Of a stretch of DNA of 64,000 nucleotides, positions 45,948 to 54,860 are shown in pieces (within the stretch, counting starts at the first letter, position 1; every line of letters begins with the position of its first letter). Under the pieces are notes generated by a model. That model worked only from the letters and a program-made list of their open reading frames with translations. It was not told the origin of the DNA and did no database searches. The translations under genes and the position numbers were made by a program. The stretch is taken from NCBI RefSeq assembly GCF_002135435.1, contig NZ_NEGK01000002.1, positions 352,479 to 416,478 on the forward strand, given 5' to 3'. Source of the DNA: Acinetobacter sp. ANC 3813 (GTDB lineage Bacteria > Pseudomonadota > Gammaproteobacteria > Pseudomonadales > Moraxellaceae).

Positions 45948-46136
45948 ATGGCTATTGCCTTACTTGCATTGGTAATTCTTGGTTTTTCTGCCGACAGCGT
46001 GATGCACATCAAAAAAGAACCGGATCAGGCTAGTATCGTCATACAAGAGCAGAGCCAAAGTAAAACTGCAGCAGACAATAAAATACCTAGCAGTGACATA
46101 AAAACTGATGTCGCTCCGACACAAAACATTAAATAA
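45948..46136 (+). CDS. Small membrane-anchored protein
   Basis: 62 aa. A single hydrophobic N-terminal segment (MAIALLALVILGFSADSVM) is followed by a polar, Ser/Lys/Asp/Gln-rich tail of about 43 residues. The layout suggests an inner-membrane anchor with a soluble tail or an uncleaved signal. It follows a 250-bp A+T-rich spacer and has no operon partner. Not recognised; could be a chance ORF. Confidence 0.45.
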   Translation: MAIALLALVILGFSADSVMHIKKEPDQASIVIQEQSQSKTAADNKIPSSDIKTDVAPTQNIK

Positions 46137-46201
46137 AAAATCAGCTCAAAGCATAAGTGCTTATCCTTAAAGCCTTATGCGCTGAGAAGCATGCTTTTAA
46201 A

Positions 46202-47245
46202 TTATTGATCCAATAAATTTACATGCTCTATTTGCACATCACTCATTAAATTGCCATGCGCCAGCAAATGATCGAAGTAAGCCTCTACCACTTTATACTG
46301 GTCTGCTGTCGATTCCACTTTATACATATTTTGACGGAACTCGTTGCTTGAGTGCAGGCCTTTGGTGTACCAAGCAATATGCTTACGCGAAATGCGGCAG
46401 CCCGAATATTCCCCATAAAACTCATACAGCTCGCTCAAATGTCCAAGCAATACTGTTTTGACTTCTTCAATGCTGGGCGCGGCCATATGCTCACCTGTTT
46501 CGATAAAATGCGCGATTTCACGAAAAATCCACGGACGGCCTTGCGCTGCGCGGCCAATCATCACCGCATCTGCGCCAGTATAATCCAGTACATATTTGGC
46601 TTTTTCTGGCGTGTCGATGTCGCCATTGGCAATGACTGGAATATTCAGCATACTTTTCACTTCTTTAATCAGTGAATAGCGTGCTGTATTTAAATACATA
46701 TCTTCACGGGTACGCCCATGCAATGCCAACGCAGCAATCCCTGCTTCTTCTGCACGCTTGGCCACCCGCATGATATTTTCGTGGCCATTCAAAAAGCCTA
46801 ATCTGGTTTTCAGCGTTACAGGCTCATCAACCGCTGCCACCACAGTATCTAAAATTCGGGCAACCAGTTCTTCGTCTTGCAGCAAGGCTGATCCTGCAAG
46901 CTTATTGCAGACTTTTTTTGCAGGACATCCCATATTGATGTCCACAATCTGTGCGCCATTCGCTACTTGATAGCGGGCTGCTTCAGCCAAATCCTGCGGA
47001 TCTGAACCTGCAATTTGAGCCGAGATAGGTGCAATTTCCCCATCAAAATTGGCACGGTATAAACTCTTTTTGCTCATGCGTAATGTTTTATCAGAGGTCA
47101 TCATTTCACTGACAGCATGACCTGCGCCAAAATATTTGCATAAGGTACGGAACGGCCGATCTGTTACTCCCGCCATTGGCGCGACCCAGAGCTTTTGACC
47201 AATAGGCTTATCAAATAATTCTTTGATTACAGTATGCTGAGTCAT
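46202..47245 (-). CDS. dusB: tRNA-dihydrouridine synthase DusB
   Basis: 347 aa FMN enzyme that reduces uridines in tRNA D-loops. PMAGVTDRPFR at the N-terminus and VDINMGCPAKKVCNKLAGSALL with the catalytic Cys are present. LHGRTREDMY and VIANGDIDTPEKA..MIGRAAQGRPWIF complete the family signature. The KVCNK..GSALL variant points to DusB rather than DusA or DusC. The gene is alone here, not paired with fis. Confidence 0.93.
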   Translation of the reverse strand: MTQHTVIKELFDKPIGQKLWVAPMAGVTDRPFRTLCKYFGAGHAVSEMMTSDKTLRMSKKSLYRANFDGEIAPISAQIAGSDPQDLAEAARYQVANGAQIVDINMGCPAKKVCNKLAGSALLQDEELVARILDTVVAAVDEPVTLKTRLGFLNGHENIMRVAKRAEEAGIAALALHGRTREDMYLNTARYSLIKEVKSMLNIPVIANGDIDTPEKAKYVLDYTGADAVMIGRAAQGRPWIFREIAHFIETGEHMAAPSIEEVKTVLLGHLSELYEFYGEYSGCRISRKHIAWYTKGLHSSNEFRQNMYKVESTADQYKVVEAYFDHLLAHGNLMSDVQIEHVNLLDQ

Positions 47246-47631
47246 GCAATTTTTCCGCGCGCGATGGGTTGCACGCTATTCAGTGGTATGACCAGACCAA
47301 CGGCTACGTATGCAGCGCATTATACCAAGGCTAGAGCTTTAGCCGTGCATTGAACCGCATATACTTTGTGATCAGAGCAACTACACTGAAATAGCGTGAA
47401 AGAGAATTTTAATGGGATGCAAGTCTAAAACTTTCTTCACTAAAACTCTAGCCAAGCCGCCATTTAATGATTAAGTAAAAGTAATTTTATTGGTTTTATA
47501 GGATAAAACATCCAAATCGCCTGAAAATAATAGCCCCCTGTTAAACAAAATAATTTCTTTGAAACCAAATAATAAAGCCCTATTCATTAAGGGCTTTTAT
47601 ACATCTAAACAATTTCAACACAGCATAGGGC
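47246..47631. other. Intergenic region between pgaD and dusB
   Basis: 386 bp, A+T-rich, with a hairpin at 47574-47598 that probably terminates the pga transcript. No ORF or RNA gene recognised. Confidence 0.5.
47574..47598 (-). terminator. Likely terminator after pgaD
   Basis: Stem AAAGCCCT / AGGGCTTT with a short loop, 34 bp past the pgaD stop. The T run is short, so moderate confidence. Confidence 0.6.
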
Positions 47632-48048
47632 TTATGATTCAATCCGTACAATTTTGCCATGTTCATCGTGATGCACAATGCTGATTTTTTTCTGACGCCC
47701 CTGCTCGACTTCCTTTACAGGCACATTAAAATGATGCACATAGTCTGTCATGGTCTTGACTTGAGTCTTTTCCACAGTTTTAGCAGGCATGTAGTTTGAC
47801 CACAAAAGCAATGCTGCTACGCAGGCAAACAAAGCGGTAATGCCATGCTCAAGACCTAAGCCAAAAGAGCCAAACAAATGCTGCAGCACATGATGTTTCT
47901 GCAGACTCATTAGCCCTGCAACAATTAACACTGGACGCCACAGCAGCAGCCAAACCGCCCACATCATGGCGGTACTGGTGTTTGAAGCATAGCGTTTATG
48001 CCATGGCAGCTGGCGCCTTAAATCGATAATTAAACTATTACTTTTCAT
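47632..48048 (-). CDS. pgaD: PgaD-like poly-N-acetylglucosamine synthase subunit
   Basis: 138 aa. Two hydrophobic segments (MMWAVWLLLWRPVLIVAGLM and ITALFACVAALLLWSNY) and a basic C-terminus (VKEVEQGRQKKISIVHHDE), matching the small PgaD protein that with PgaC forms the cyclic-di-GMP-activated synthase in the inner membrane. It overlaps pgaC by 11 bp. Sequence identity cannot be stated, but position makes the call good. Confidence 0.85.
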   Translation of the reverse strand: MKSNSLIIDLRRQLPWHKRYASNTSTAMMWAVWLLLWRPVLIVAGLMSLQKHHVLQHLFGSFGLGLEHGITALFACVAALLLWSNYMPAKTVEKTQVKTMTDYVHHFNVPVKEVEQGRQKKISIVHHDEHGKIVRIES

Positions 48049-49330
48049 TGATTTTATTCTCTAAAAAATTATTTAAGCGTATACCGCGGTCTGGACTGAC
48101 CCAGCGCGCCCGTTGCCCTGTACCTAATTTCAAAACTTTTGGAAATGCGACAATACTGGCTGTAATGGTGATTAGCCAAAACACAAAGGGATACCAGATC
48201 ATCCAGAAATAGTTCTTGCCCAGTGAAGGCTCGTAGCGGCTATCCATCCATTTACTGATTGCAAACTGCAGCAGACAGGTTGCGCCAAGCAACATGCCCG
48301 TACCATATGGCAAGAAAGGAGAACTGACTTCGCCTATACCGCTAATCGGCATAATAAAATGCAGCAGCCAAACCACAGCCAAAATCAGCATGAGATAGGA
48401 CCAGACCAGAGTCAGAATCAATTCCATCATCAGCGGCCATAAAAAATTCAGCTGCGGCTTCAGCAAAACATCAATATTTTTCAGCAGTACTTGCGCGCCG
48501 CCCATAGCCCAGCGCAAACGCTGCATCCACAAGCCCTTAAATGTTTCAGGCATTAAAATCCAAACCAGTGCATTTGGCTCAAAGTGGATATTCCAGCCAG
48601 CGCGCTGCAGCTTCCAAGTAATATCAATATCTTCCGTCAGCATATTCGGCGACCAGTAACCCACGGAATGCACCGCGCTCTTACGAAAAGCTGTAATGAC
48701 ACCTGATACCGTAAACAAACGCCCGAAACTTTGCTGCGCCCGTTTAATCATGCCAACAATGGAAGAGAACTCACCCACTTGAATCCGGCCAATTAAAGTA
48801 GAACGTGTGCGAATGCGTGGGTTACCTGTAACTGCAGCAACCGTTTCATCTTTTAAAAAATGGCGCACCATCCACGAAGCGGCATGCGGATCGAGCAGCG
48901 CATCTCCATCAATGCCAATTAAAAATTCCGCATCAGTCAATAAGCTTCCCGCTTGCAGCGCCATAGCTTTGCCTTGGTTTTTTGCCAGATGCACCACGCG
49001 CAATTTTTCATATTGCCCAGCCAAGCGGTCCAGCACCTCAGCTGTATTGTCTGAACTGCCGTCATTAATCGCGATCACCTCAAAATTTGGATAGTGTAAT
49101 GACAATGCATGACCAATGGTTTCTTCAGCATTATCCCCCTCATTAAAGCAAGGCACCAAAACAGCAACCTTTGGTGATTCGGCCAAAGCCGGAGGCTGCT
49201 GATACTGCGGGTCTTTACGCTCTTTCCAGTAAAAGATCAGGGCGCCAATCATCCATAAATAAGACATGAACAGCGGATAATAAAAGACAAAGTGCAAAGC
49301 AGAATGCCAAAATTGCTGTAGAGCTGACAT
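48038..49330 (-). CDS. pgaC: Poly-beta-1,6-N-acetylglucosamine synthase PgaC
   Basis: 430 aa family-2 glycosyltransferase. The inner-membrane helices at the N-terminus and C-terminus flank the cytosolic GT domain. That domain has VIAINDGSSDNT (first Asp), LIGIDGDALLD (DxD-type), LTEDIDITWKL (TED catalytic base) and MQRLRWAMGG (QxxRW). It builds PNAG from UDP-GlcNAc with PgaD. An AGAGGAAT ribosome site precedes its ATG, 11 bp after the pgaB stop. Confidence 0.95.
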   Translation of the reverse strand: MSALQQFWHSALHFVFYYPLFMSYLWMIGALIFYWKERKDPQYQQPPALAESPKVAVLVPCFNEGDNAEETIGHALSLHYPNFEVIAINDGSSDNTAEVLDRLAGQYEKLRVVHLAKNQGKAMALQAGSLLTDAEFLIGIDGDALLDPHAASWMVRHFLKDETVAAVTGNPRIRTRSTLIGRIQVGEFSSIVGMIKRAQQSFGRLFTVSGVITAFRKSAVHSVGYWSPNMLTEDIDITWKLQRAGWNIHFEPNALVWILMPETFKGLWMQRLRWAMGGAQVLLKNIDVLLKPQLNFLWPLMMELILTLVWSYLMLILAVVWLLHFIMPISGIGEVSSPFLPYGTGMLLGATCLLQFAISKWMDSRYEPSLGKNYFWMIWYPFVFWLITITASIVAFPKVLKLGTGQRARWVSPDRGIRLNNFLENKINEK

Positions 49331-49341
49331 ATTGAATTCCT

Positions 49342-51327
49342 CTAAGGAATAAGTTTGCTTGATTTCAAATCAAACGCTTTGCGCATCACTGCTGTATCAG
49401 GGTGATCTTTAATCGGATCATCGGGATAGTAAGCTACATGAATTGCTCCCTGCTCATACAAAGACTGAATGGTTTTCGCCATTTCGTCCGATGGGACTTT
49501 TTGGTTGTTGCGCCAATCCACCGCCTGCAGTTCAAATACCGCTTTTTTCATGCAATCTGGATATTTTTTGACTCGATTGATAATGTCTTTATAAAACTGA
49601 TCGCTATTTGGCGCCTGCTCCATATACGGCATGGCCATAATGGCTGTGAAATCGTAGCGCTTTAGCGACTCTTCCAAAGACTGCGAATACCAATTTTCTG
49701 CATAAGGCTTTAACGCGACTTGTGCATAGAGATTGCGCGCAGTGAGTAAAAATGGCTGGTACAAACGTACATCTGCAGCCAGTGACAAGGCAAAATCATC
49801 AATCGCTTTGGTTTTAAATGCCGTCCATTTCTGCAGGTCTGCATCATTATTGCGGATCTCAGACAAATCATTTGGCAAGCCTATCGCCGCATAAGCTTTC
49901 ATTGCATCTGCGCTGGCATCTTCATAGTCTGAAAGCGTGGTATCGTCATGGAATAACACACCATTAAATGGAACTGATTTCGCCAAGTCCATATAAATGC
50001 CCGCAATGGTTTTACGCGCTTCTGGGGAAAATGGACTCAGGCGCTTATACCCCATATTCAGATGCTGACTGTTGCTGCTCTGCTGTGTGACCACGACATC
50101 ATTGGATACAGGGTTGCTTTTTGGCAGCTCCCAAGCGAGTAATGGCATCCATGCGTAGACCCGGCTCACATGTGTGCGTGTCTGAATCTGCCATGCTACG
50201 CGGTTAAACAAATCTGCGCGCATTGGCAAATAATGATTGGGGAAATACACCATATCTGCAGAGCCATTGGCATCCGGGTCAGAAAATGCCTGTAGATAAA
50301 CCGTATTCACTTTCATGGCTTCAATACGGTCCAGCAGATTGCTCAGATTGCGTTCCTGCTGGACAGGATTTGGGTCGTAAATATAATCCAAATCGATATG
50401 CATGATTTTTTGCGGACGGTTATTATCCCCCAAGTATTTTTGGCGGTTTTCAATTTCCTGCGCCAAATCGGCCGTGCTCATATTGCCTTCGACTAAAATG
50501 CGGTTCAGCTGCCCCAATGAGCTTTGCACTGAATCCGCACCGTCATCCAGACTAATGGCAATAGGCATACCTAAGTGCTTAGCGATAGACACCGTTTGCA
50601 TATTGTAGCGGCCATAAGGCCAAACCATAACCCGCGGCGACTGTATGCCGTGCGCAGTCAACAGTTTATTGTTATGTCTTAAATCCTCAGTAATCCGCTG
50701 CTGATAATGCAGGTCATCTTCATAAGCGGCCGTTTTAGGGTCATACAACCGCGTTACTGCCGCCGGCTCTGAATTGCCCTGCGGATTGCCTAAAATACCG
50801 CGGTGCAGGTTATAGCTGTGGCTGGCTATTTCAACTAAACCGCTGTTTTGCATTTTTTTTAACTGGTCCCAGGACAGCATGGCATTGCGCGGAATCATCT
50901 CATCAGAGAAATCAACTTTTTGATTGGCTGAAGGTTCCAGCCATGAGCCGACTAAAGCTAAGACTGCTGGAATTTTATTGGCTTTTAGAATGGGGTATGC
51001 ATTTTGATAAAAAGATTCATAGCCATCATCTACCGTCAGCAGCACAGGTTTTGACGGCAGACGTTTTTGGCCTTGATGCGCTTTCAGCAGCTGATCGACA
51101 TTAATGAAGTGATAGCCATTTTTTTTCAGCCAGGCTATATGCTTTTCAAATTGAGCTGTACTGACTGCATATTCTGGAATAAGCGATTTATTATCGGTAA
51201 TTTCATGATAGCCAATAACAGTCAAAATTTGGTCACTTTGTACATCTTTGCTCCATGCGAGTGGAGAGCAAAATAATGCTGCAGAAAGTGATGCCGCAAA
51301 AAAATTTAAAAGAAAACGAGTTTTCAT
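49342..51327 (-). CDS. pgaB: Poly-beta-1,6-N-acetylglucosamine N-deacetylase PgaB
   Basis: 661 aa. Signal peptide (about residues 1-26), without a clear lipobox, unlike lipidated PgaB of E. coli. The NodB-type deacetylase domain has LLTVDDGYESF (metal-binding Asp pair) and EIASHSYNLHRG (His ligands). The C-terminal GH153-like hydrolase domain is marked by MHIDLDYIYDPNPVQQ and NGVLFHDDTTLSDYED. It partially deacetylates PNAG for export. It is the first pga gene here; no pgaA lies upstream. Confidence 0.94.
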   Translation of the reverse strand: MKTRFLLNFFAASLSAALFCSPLAWSKDVQSDQILTVIGYHEITDNKSLIPEYAVSTAQFEKHIAWLKKNGYHFINVDQLLKAHQGQKRLPSKPVLLTVDDGYESFYQNAYPILKANKIPAVLALVGSWLEPSANQKVDFSDEMIPRNAMLSWDQLKKMQNSGLVEIASHSYNLHRGILGNPQGNSEPAAVTRLYDPKTAAYEDDLHYQQRITEDLRHNNKLLTAHGIQSPRVMVWPYGRYNMQTVSIAKHLGMPIAISLDDGADSVQSSLGQLNRILVEGNMSTADLAQEIENRQKYLGDNNRPQKIMHIDLDYIYDPNPVQQERNLSNLLDRIEAMKVNTVYLQAFSDPDANGSADMVYFPNHYLPMRADLFNRVAWQIQTRTHVSRVYAWMPLLAWELPKSNPVSNDVVVTQQSSNSQHLNMGYKRLSPFSPEARKTIAGIYMDLAKSVPFNGVLFHDDTTLSDYEDASADAMKAYAAIGLPNDLSEIRNNDADLQKWTAFKTKAIDDFALSLAADVRLYQPFLLTARNLYAQVALKPYAENWYSQSLEESLKRYDFTAIMAMPYMEQAPNSDQFYKDIINRVKKYPDCMKKAVFELQAVDWRNNQKVPSDEMAKTIQSLYEQGAIHVAYYPDDPIKDHPDTAVMRKAFDLKSSKLIP

Positions 51328-51852
51328 GAGAAGCTGCTCAAAATTAAAAGCAGAAACTGAAGCTTAAATCCGTTCATCATCCTGATGAAGCTGTTTCCCT
51401 TAAGCAAATTTAAACACAGTTTCCGTTATGACTTTTTAACAAAACAACATGAAATGAATCTTAAAATTATTAAATACAAGAACAATTTAACCGCTCATGC
51501 CGTCTCAGAATTGATCTACATTCAACTATGAAAATGAATTGCGGAAAGTCAGACTGGCACTGGATTTTTTTTGCGGTCAATTACATAAATGAAGCTACGC
51601 TAAAGCATCAGCCATATTTTTAATGCATATTTAAGAAATGCTTTCTATGCTATTAATTCGAGCTGGTCCAAAGTATTTTACAGCCCAAAACATAAAACTG
51701 ATTCCAAAAAAATTGGACGCCGGCATAGACAAGCAGCAAAAACCTGCTGTATTTTCAATACGGAATAGAAGATTAATTCATCTTTTATTTTACAGCCATA
51801 GTATACTGCTTCTGCCAATTGTCTCACCTTTTCGGAACATATCTTCTACGCT
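51328..51852. other. Intergenic region upstream of pgaB where pgaA would be expected
   Basis: 525 bp, A+T-rich. No PgaA-like reading frame, not even a fragment, is evident on the minus strand. The region must contain the divergent promoters of pgaB and the DUF1615 gene. A 72-codon plus-strand ORF at 51638 has no features. Confidence 0.55.
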
Positions 51853-53061
51853 ATGAACAAAAAATTAGTATCCTCTGCCAGCCTTAAAACTTTGTCTGTT
51901 TTGGCCATTTCAATCAGCTTAGCTGCTTGCGGCAATGGGTCTTGGTGGTCTAAAGATGATGAGCCAACCTTAAATACAGAGCAAATTCGCAAAGCGATCC
52001 CGGCGCGCGTGAATGACCGCAGCTCATGGGCAAAAGACATTTTCGACATTACAGAGCAATTGGGTATTCCACAAACCAAGCAAAATATTTGTACAATTGT
52101 TGCGGTTGTAGATCAGGAATCTAACTTTGTCGCAGACCCGCAAGTTCCGGGATTAGGTGAAAAGGCAGTAAAAGAGATTCAAACCCGCTTAGATGAAAAG
52201 TTTAAAGATAAATTAGGCGACGGCATTGGCGGAACTGTGGCGGGCTACTTTGAAGAAGTGCTGAAAACTCAGCCAAGTCCTGACAACAACTATTTAAGCC
52301 AAATGCGTAAAGTCAAAACCGAACGCGAATTAGATGAACTCTACCGTGAAATTTTCGACTATATGTCAAAGCATTATCACGTCAGCGCACTGACTGGCGC
52401 AGCCAAATTGGTCGGGCAAGATTTTGGTGAAAAATTAAACCCAATTACCACATTGGGCTCTATGCAAGTACATATTGGCTATGCCAAAGATCATAAGCGT
52501 CAAGGCGGAAATATTGCTGAGTTACGAACAGATATGTATAGCCAATTCGGCGGCATGTATTACGGCATCCATCGTTTAATGATGTATCCTGCGGATTATG
52601 ATAAGCCGATATACCGTTTCGCAGACTATAACTCTGGACGTTATTCCAGCCGTAATGCTGCCTTTCAAAGCATGCTGAATGATTTGACCGATGCAGAACT
52701 CAGCTTAGATGGTGACTTGCTGCTTTACAATAAAGACGGTGATGTCCGTTCCGCTAAAAGTGAATCTGAACGTGAATTGCTAAATGTATTTTCTGCGAAC
52801 AGCATTATCTTAACACCGCGTCAAATTCGCTCAGATCTGAAAAAAGAGAAAGATCTAGATTTTGAAGATACAGCGACTTACCGTGCTGTGACTAAGCTGT
52901 ATAAAGAAAAAACAGGCAAAGAGGCTTTTTATGCCATGATGCCTGAAGTGGTGATTTCTGGGCCGAAACTGAGCAGAGACTACAATACCAACTGGTTCGC
53001 GAGCAGAGTGAATGGACGTTATCAAACATGCATGAACAGAATAAAAAATCTAAAAATTTAG
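51853..53061 (+). CDS. DUF1615-family lipoprotein
   Basis: 402 aa. Signal peptide with lipobox LAAC (Cys26). The family core is recognisable: ICTIVAVVDQESNFVADP, reminiscent of a lytic transglycosylase active-site region with Glu in QESNF. TTLGSMQVHIGYAK and YRFADYNSGRYSSRNAAFQ follow, also transglycosylase-like. A peptidoglycan-lytic function is plausible but unproven. The 3' end overlaps the next gene by 34 bp. Confidence 0.88.
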   Translation: MNKKLVSSASLKTLSVLAISISLAACGNGSWWSKDDEPTLNTEQIRKAIPARVNDRSSWAKDIFDITEQLGIPQTKQNICTIVAVVDQESNFVADPQVPGLGEKAVKEIQTRLDEKFKDKLGDGIGGTVAGYFEEVLKTQPSPDNNYLSQMRKVKTERELDELYREIFDYMSKHYHVSALTGAAKLVGQDFGEKLNPITTLGSMQVHIGYAKDHKRQGGNIAELRTDMYSQFGGMYYGIHRLMMYPADYDKPIYRFADYNSGRYSSRNAAFQSMLNDLTDAELSLDGDLLLYNKDGDVRSAKSESERELLNVFSANSIILTPRQIRSDLKKEKDLDFEDTATYRAVTKLYKEKTGKEAFYAMMPEVVISGPKLSRDYNTNWFASRVNGRYQTCMNRIKNLKI

Positions 53062-53699
53062 CATTATTTGATTTTGATGGAACCCTGTGCAGCAAAGACA
53101 GTTTTACGGGGTTTATCTTTTACGCCTTGCGCAAACGCCATATTGTCCGCAAGGGGCTGAAAATTCTTCCTTGGATCCAAGCCTATTATTTAAATTTGTA
53201 CCCAGCGCACGCCATGCGCCAAACGCTTTTCCGCGCCATGTTCAGTGAATCAAATGCACAAGATGTACAGCGCATTGCAGATGAATATGCACAAAAGCTG
53301 ATGCATTCACTCGACCCTGCTCTTTTTAAACAGCTGAAAAGCCATCAGCAGCTAGGACATGAAGTGGCCTTAGTTTCTGCTTCAGTCGATTTATACCTGC
53401 AGCCCATTTGCAAGTTGCTTGGGATTGAATTGATTTGTACTGAGGTTGATATTCAAGATCAAATACTGACAGGCTCATATCAAACCTTAGATTGCAGCTG
53501 TGAGCAAAAAAAGCTCCGCATTCTAGAAAAATATCACCTCCCAGCTTTCGATAAAATTTACGCTTACGGCAATAGCAGTGAAGATCAAGATATGCTTGAA
53601 CTCGCCGATTACCGCTATATGGTAGGCACTGATGCAGAGCTGCCAAGGTTATTCAGCCCAAATCTGCATCAATATGAAAGCTCACTTGAATCATCATAA
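53028..53699 (+). CDS. HAD-superfamily subfamily IB phosphatase
   Basis: 223 aa. HAD motif 1 LFDFDGTLCSKDSF, motif 2 ALVSASVD and motif 3/4 AYGNSSEDQDMLELAD, with the helical cap typical of SerB/phosphoserine-phosphatase-like IB enzymes. It starts within the last 34 bp of the DUF1615 gene, in another frame, so translation is coupled. Substrate unknown; a lipid phosphate or phosphoserine-type compound is possible. Terminator at 53708-53741. Confidence 0.87.
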   Translation: MHEQNKKSKNLALFDFDGTLCSKDSFTGFIFYALRKRHIVRKGLKILPWIQAYYLNLYPAHAMRQTLFRAMFSESNAQDVQRIADEYAQKLMHSLDPALFKQLKSHQQLGHEVALVSASVDLYLQPICKLLGIELICTEVDIQDQILTGSYQTLDCSCEQKKLRILEKYHLPAFDKIYAYGNSSEDQDMLELADYRYMVGTDAELPRLFSPNLHQYESSLESS

Positions 53700-53707
53700 T
53701 GATTCAA

Positions 53708-53741
53708 TAAAAAAGGCCATGCAATTGCATGGCCTTTTTTA
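53708..53741. terminator. Bidirectional terminator
   Basis: Stem AAAAAAGGCCATGCAA / TTGCATGGCCTTTTTT, nearly perfect, between convergent genes. Confidence 0.88.
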
Positions 53742-53750
53742 TTTGCGCTC

Positions 53751-54845
53751 TTATTTTGTAAATGGGAACGCATATTTCACAATACGCTTAATCACACTGC
53801 CGTATTGTTTTACAAGGCTGGCATTGTTGTAGTTCAAGCCATATTTTTCACACACTGCCTGCACTTTTGGCGCCATTTTACGGTAACGGCGTGCTGGAAC
53901 ATCTGGATATAAATGGTGTTCAATCTGATGGCTTAAATGACCAGTCAAAATATGAAACGCTTCAGAACCAGTCAGGTTTGAAGAACCGCGGATTTGACGC
54001 ATATACCAGTGACCGCGGCTTTCATCCTGCAAAACAGATTTCGGGAACACTTCCACATCTTTGGTAAAGTGACCACAAAAAATAATACTGAACGTCCAAA
54101 CGTTACGAATGCCATTCGCCACTAAATTACCGGTAAACACAGGCAGTGCTGCTGGGCCGGCAATCAGCGGGAAGAAGAAATAATCTTTAAAGAACTGTTT
54201 GCCAATTTTGCTCTGCGTTGGCTTCCACTCTTGTACAAATTGTTTCCATGTTTTGCGCTTATAAATCACTCGGCCAATTTCAAGGTTTTGAATGGCAACG
54301 CCCCACTGGAACAGCAAGCAAAATGGAATGCTATACAGCGGCTGAAGCAGGTAGCCTGGCTTCCAGCGCTGCTCAGGGAATAAACGCAGCAAGCCGTAAC
54401 CAATGTCATCATCCATGCCTTTAATATTGGTATAGGTATGATGCTTGTAATTATGCGTTTGACGCCAGTTATCCGCCGTACCCACAATATCCCACTCATA
54501 GCTTGGACCATGGAACTTTGGATCATTCATCCAGTCATACTGACCATGCATGACATTGTGTCCTAATTCCATGTTTTCCATAATCTTGGCAAAACCAAGC
54601 AAACCTGTGCCTAAAAGCCATGCAGGCGGGAACCAGCCAGCAAACAACAACGCGCGGCCAGCCAAAGAAGAATAACGGATCGTAGAATACACGCGGCGGA
54701 TATATTTGGCATCTTTCTCGCCAATATCATCCAGCACTTCTTGTTTAATTGCATCTAGTTCACGGGCAAGATTGTCTAAATCCGACTGAGTCAGCTCACG
54801 ATTTTTTGGGTTTTTAAAATATTCAATTTTTACAGGCATGTTCAT
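53751..54845 (-). CDS. Membrane fatty-acid (acyl-CoA delta-9 type) desaturase
   Basis: 364 aa. The three histidine boxes of membrane di-iron desaturases are clear: GHNVMHGQYDW, THNYKHHTYTN and HQIEHHLYPD. Hydrophobic helices separate them. The gene lies 15 bp after its electron donor, the ferredoxin reductase gene, and opposite a TetR regulator, matching the DesC/DesB-type unsaturated-fatty-acid module. AAGGTAGGA precedes the ATG. It should introduce a cis double bond into membrane fatty acids using O2. Confidence 0.93.
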   Translation of the reverse strand: MNMPVKIEYFKNPKNRELTQSDLDNLARELDAIKQEVLDDIGEKDAKYIRRVYSTIRYSSLAGRALLFAGWFPPAWLLGTGLLGFAKIMENMELGHNVMHGQYDWMNDPKFHGPSYEWDIVGTADNWRQTHNYKHHTYTNIKGMDDDIGYGLLRLFPEQRWKPGYLLQPLYSIPFCLLFQWGVAIQNLEIGRVIYKRKTWKQFVQEWKPTQSKIGKQFFKDYFFFPLIAGPAALPVFTGNLVANGIRNVWTFSIIFCGHFTKDVEVFPKSVLQDESRGHWYMRQIRGSSNLTGSEAFHILTGHLSHQIEHHLYPDVPARRYRKMAPKVQAVCEKYGLNYNNASLVKQYGSVIKRIVKYAFPFTK

Positions 54846-54860
54846 GTTTTTTGTCCTACC

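Noticed and set aside
51328..51852. Residual pgaA fragment
   Set aside because: I read the minus strand near pgaB for a PgaA-like C-terminus and saw none; absence is reported instead.
51638..51856. 72-codon plus-strand ORF upstream of the DUF1615 gene
   Set aside because: No ribosome site or protein features, and it runs into the start of the next gene.
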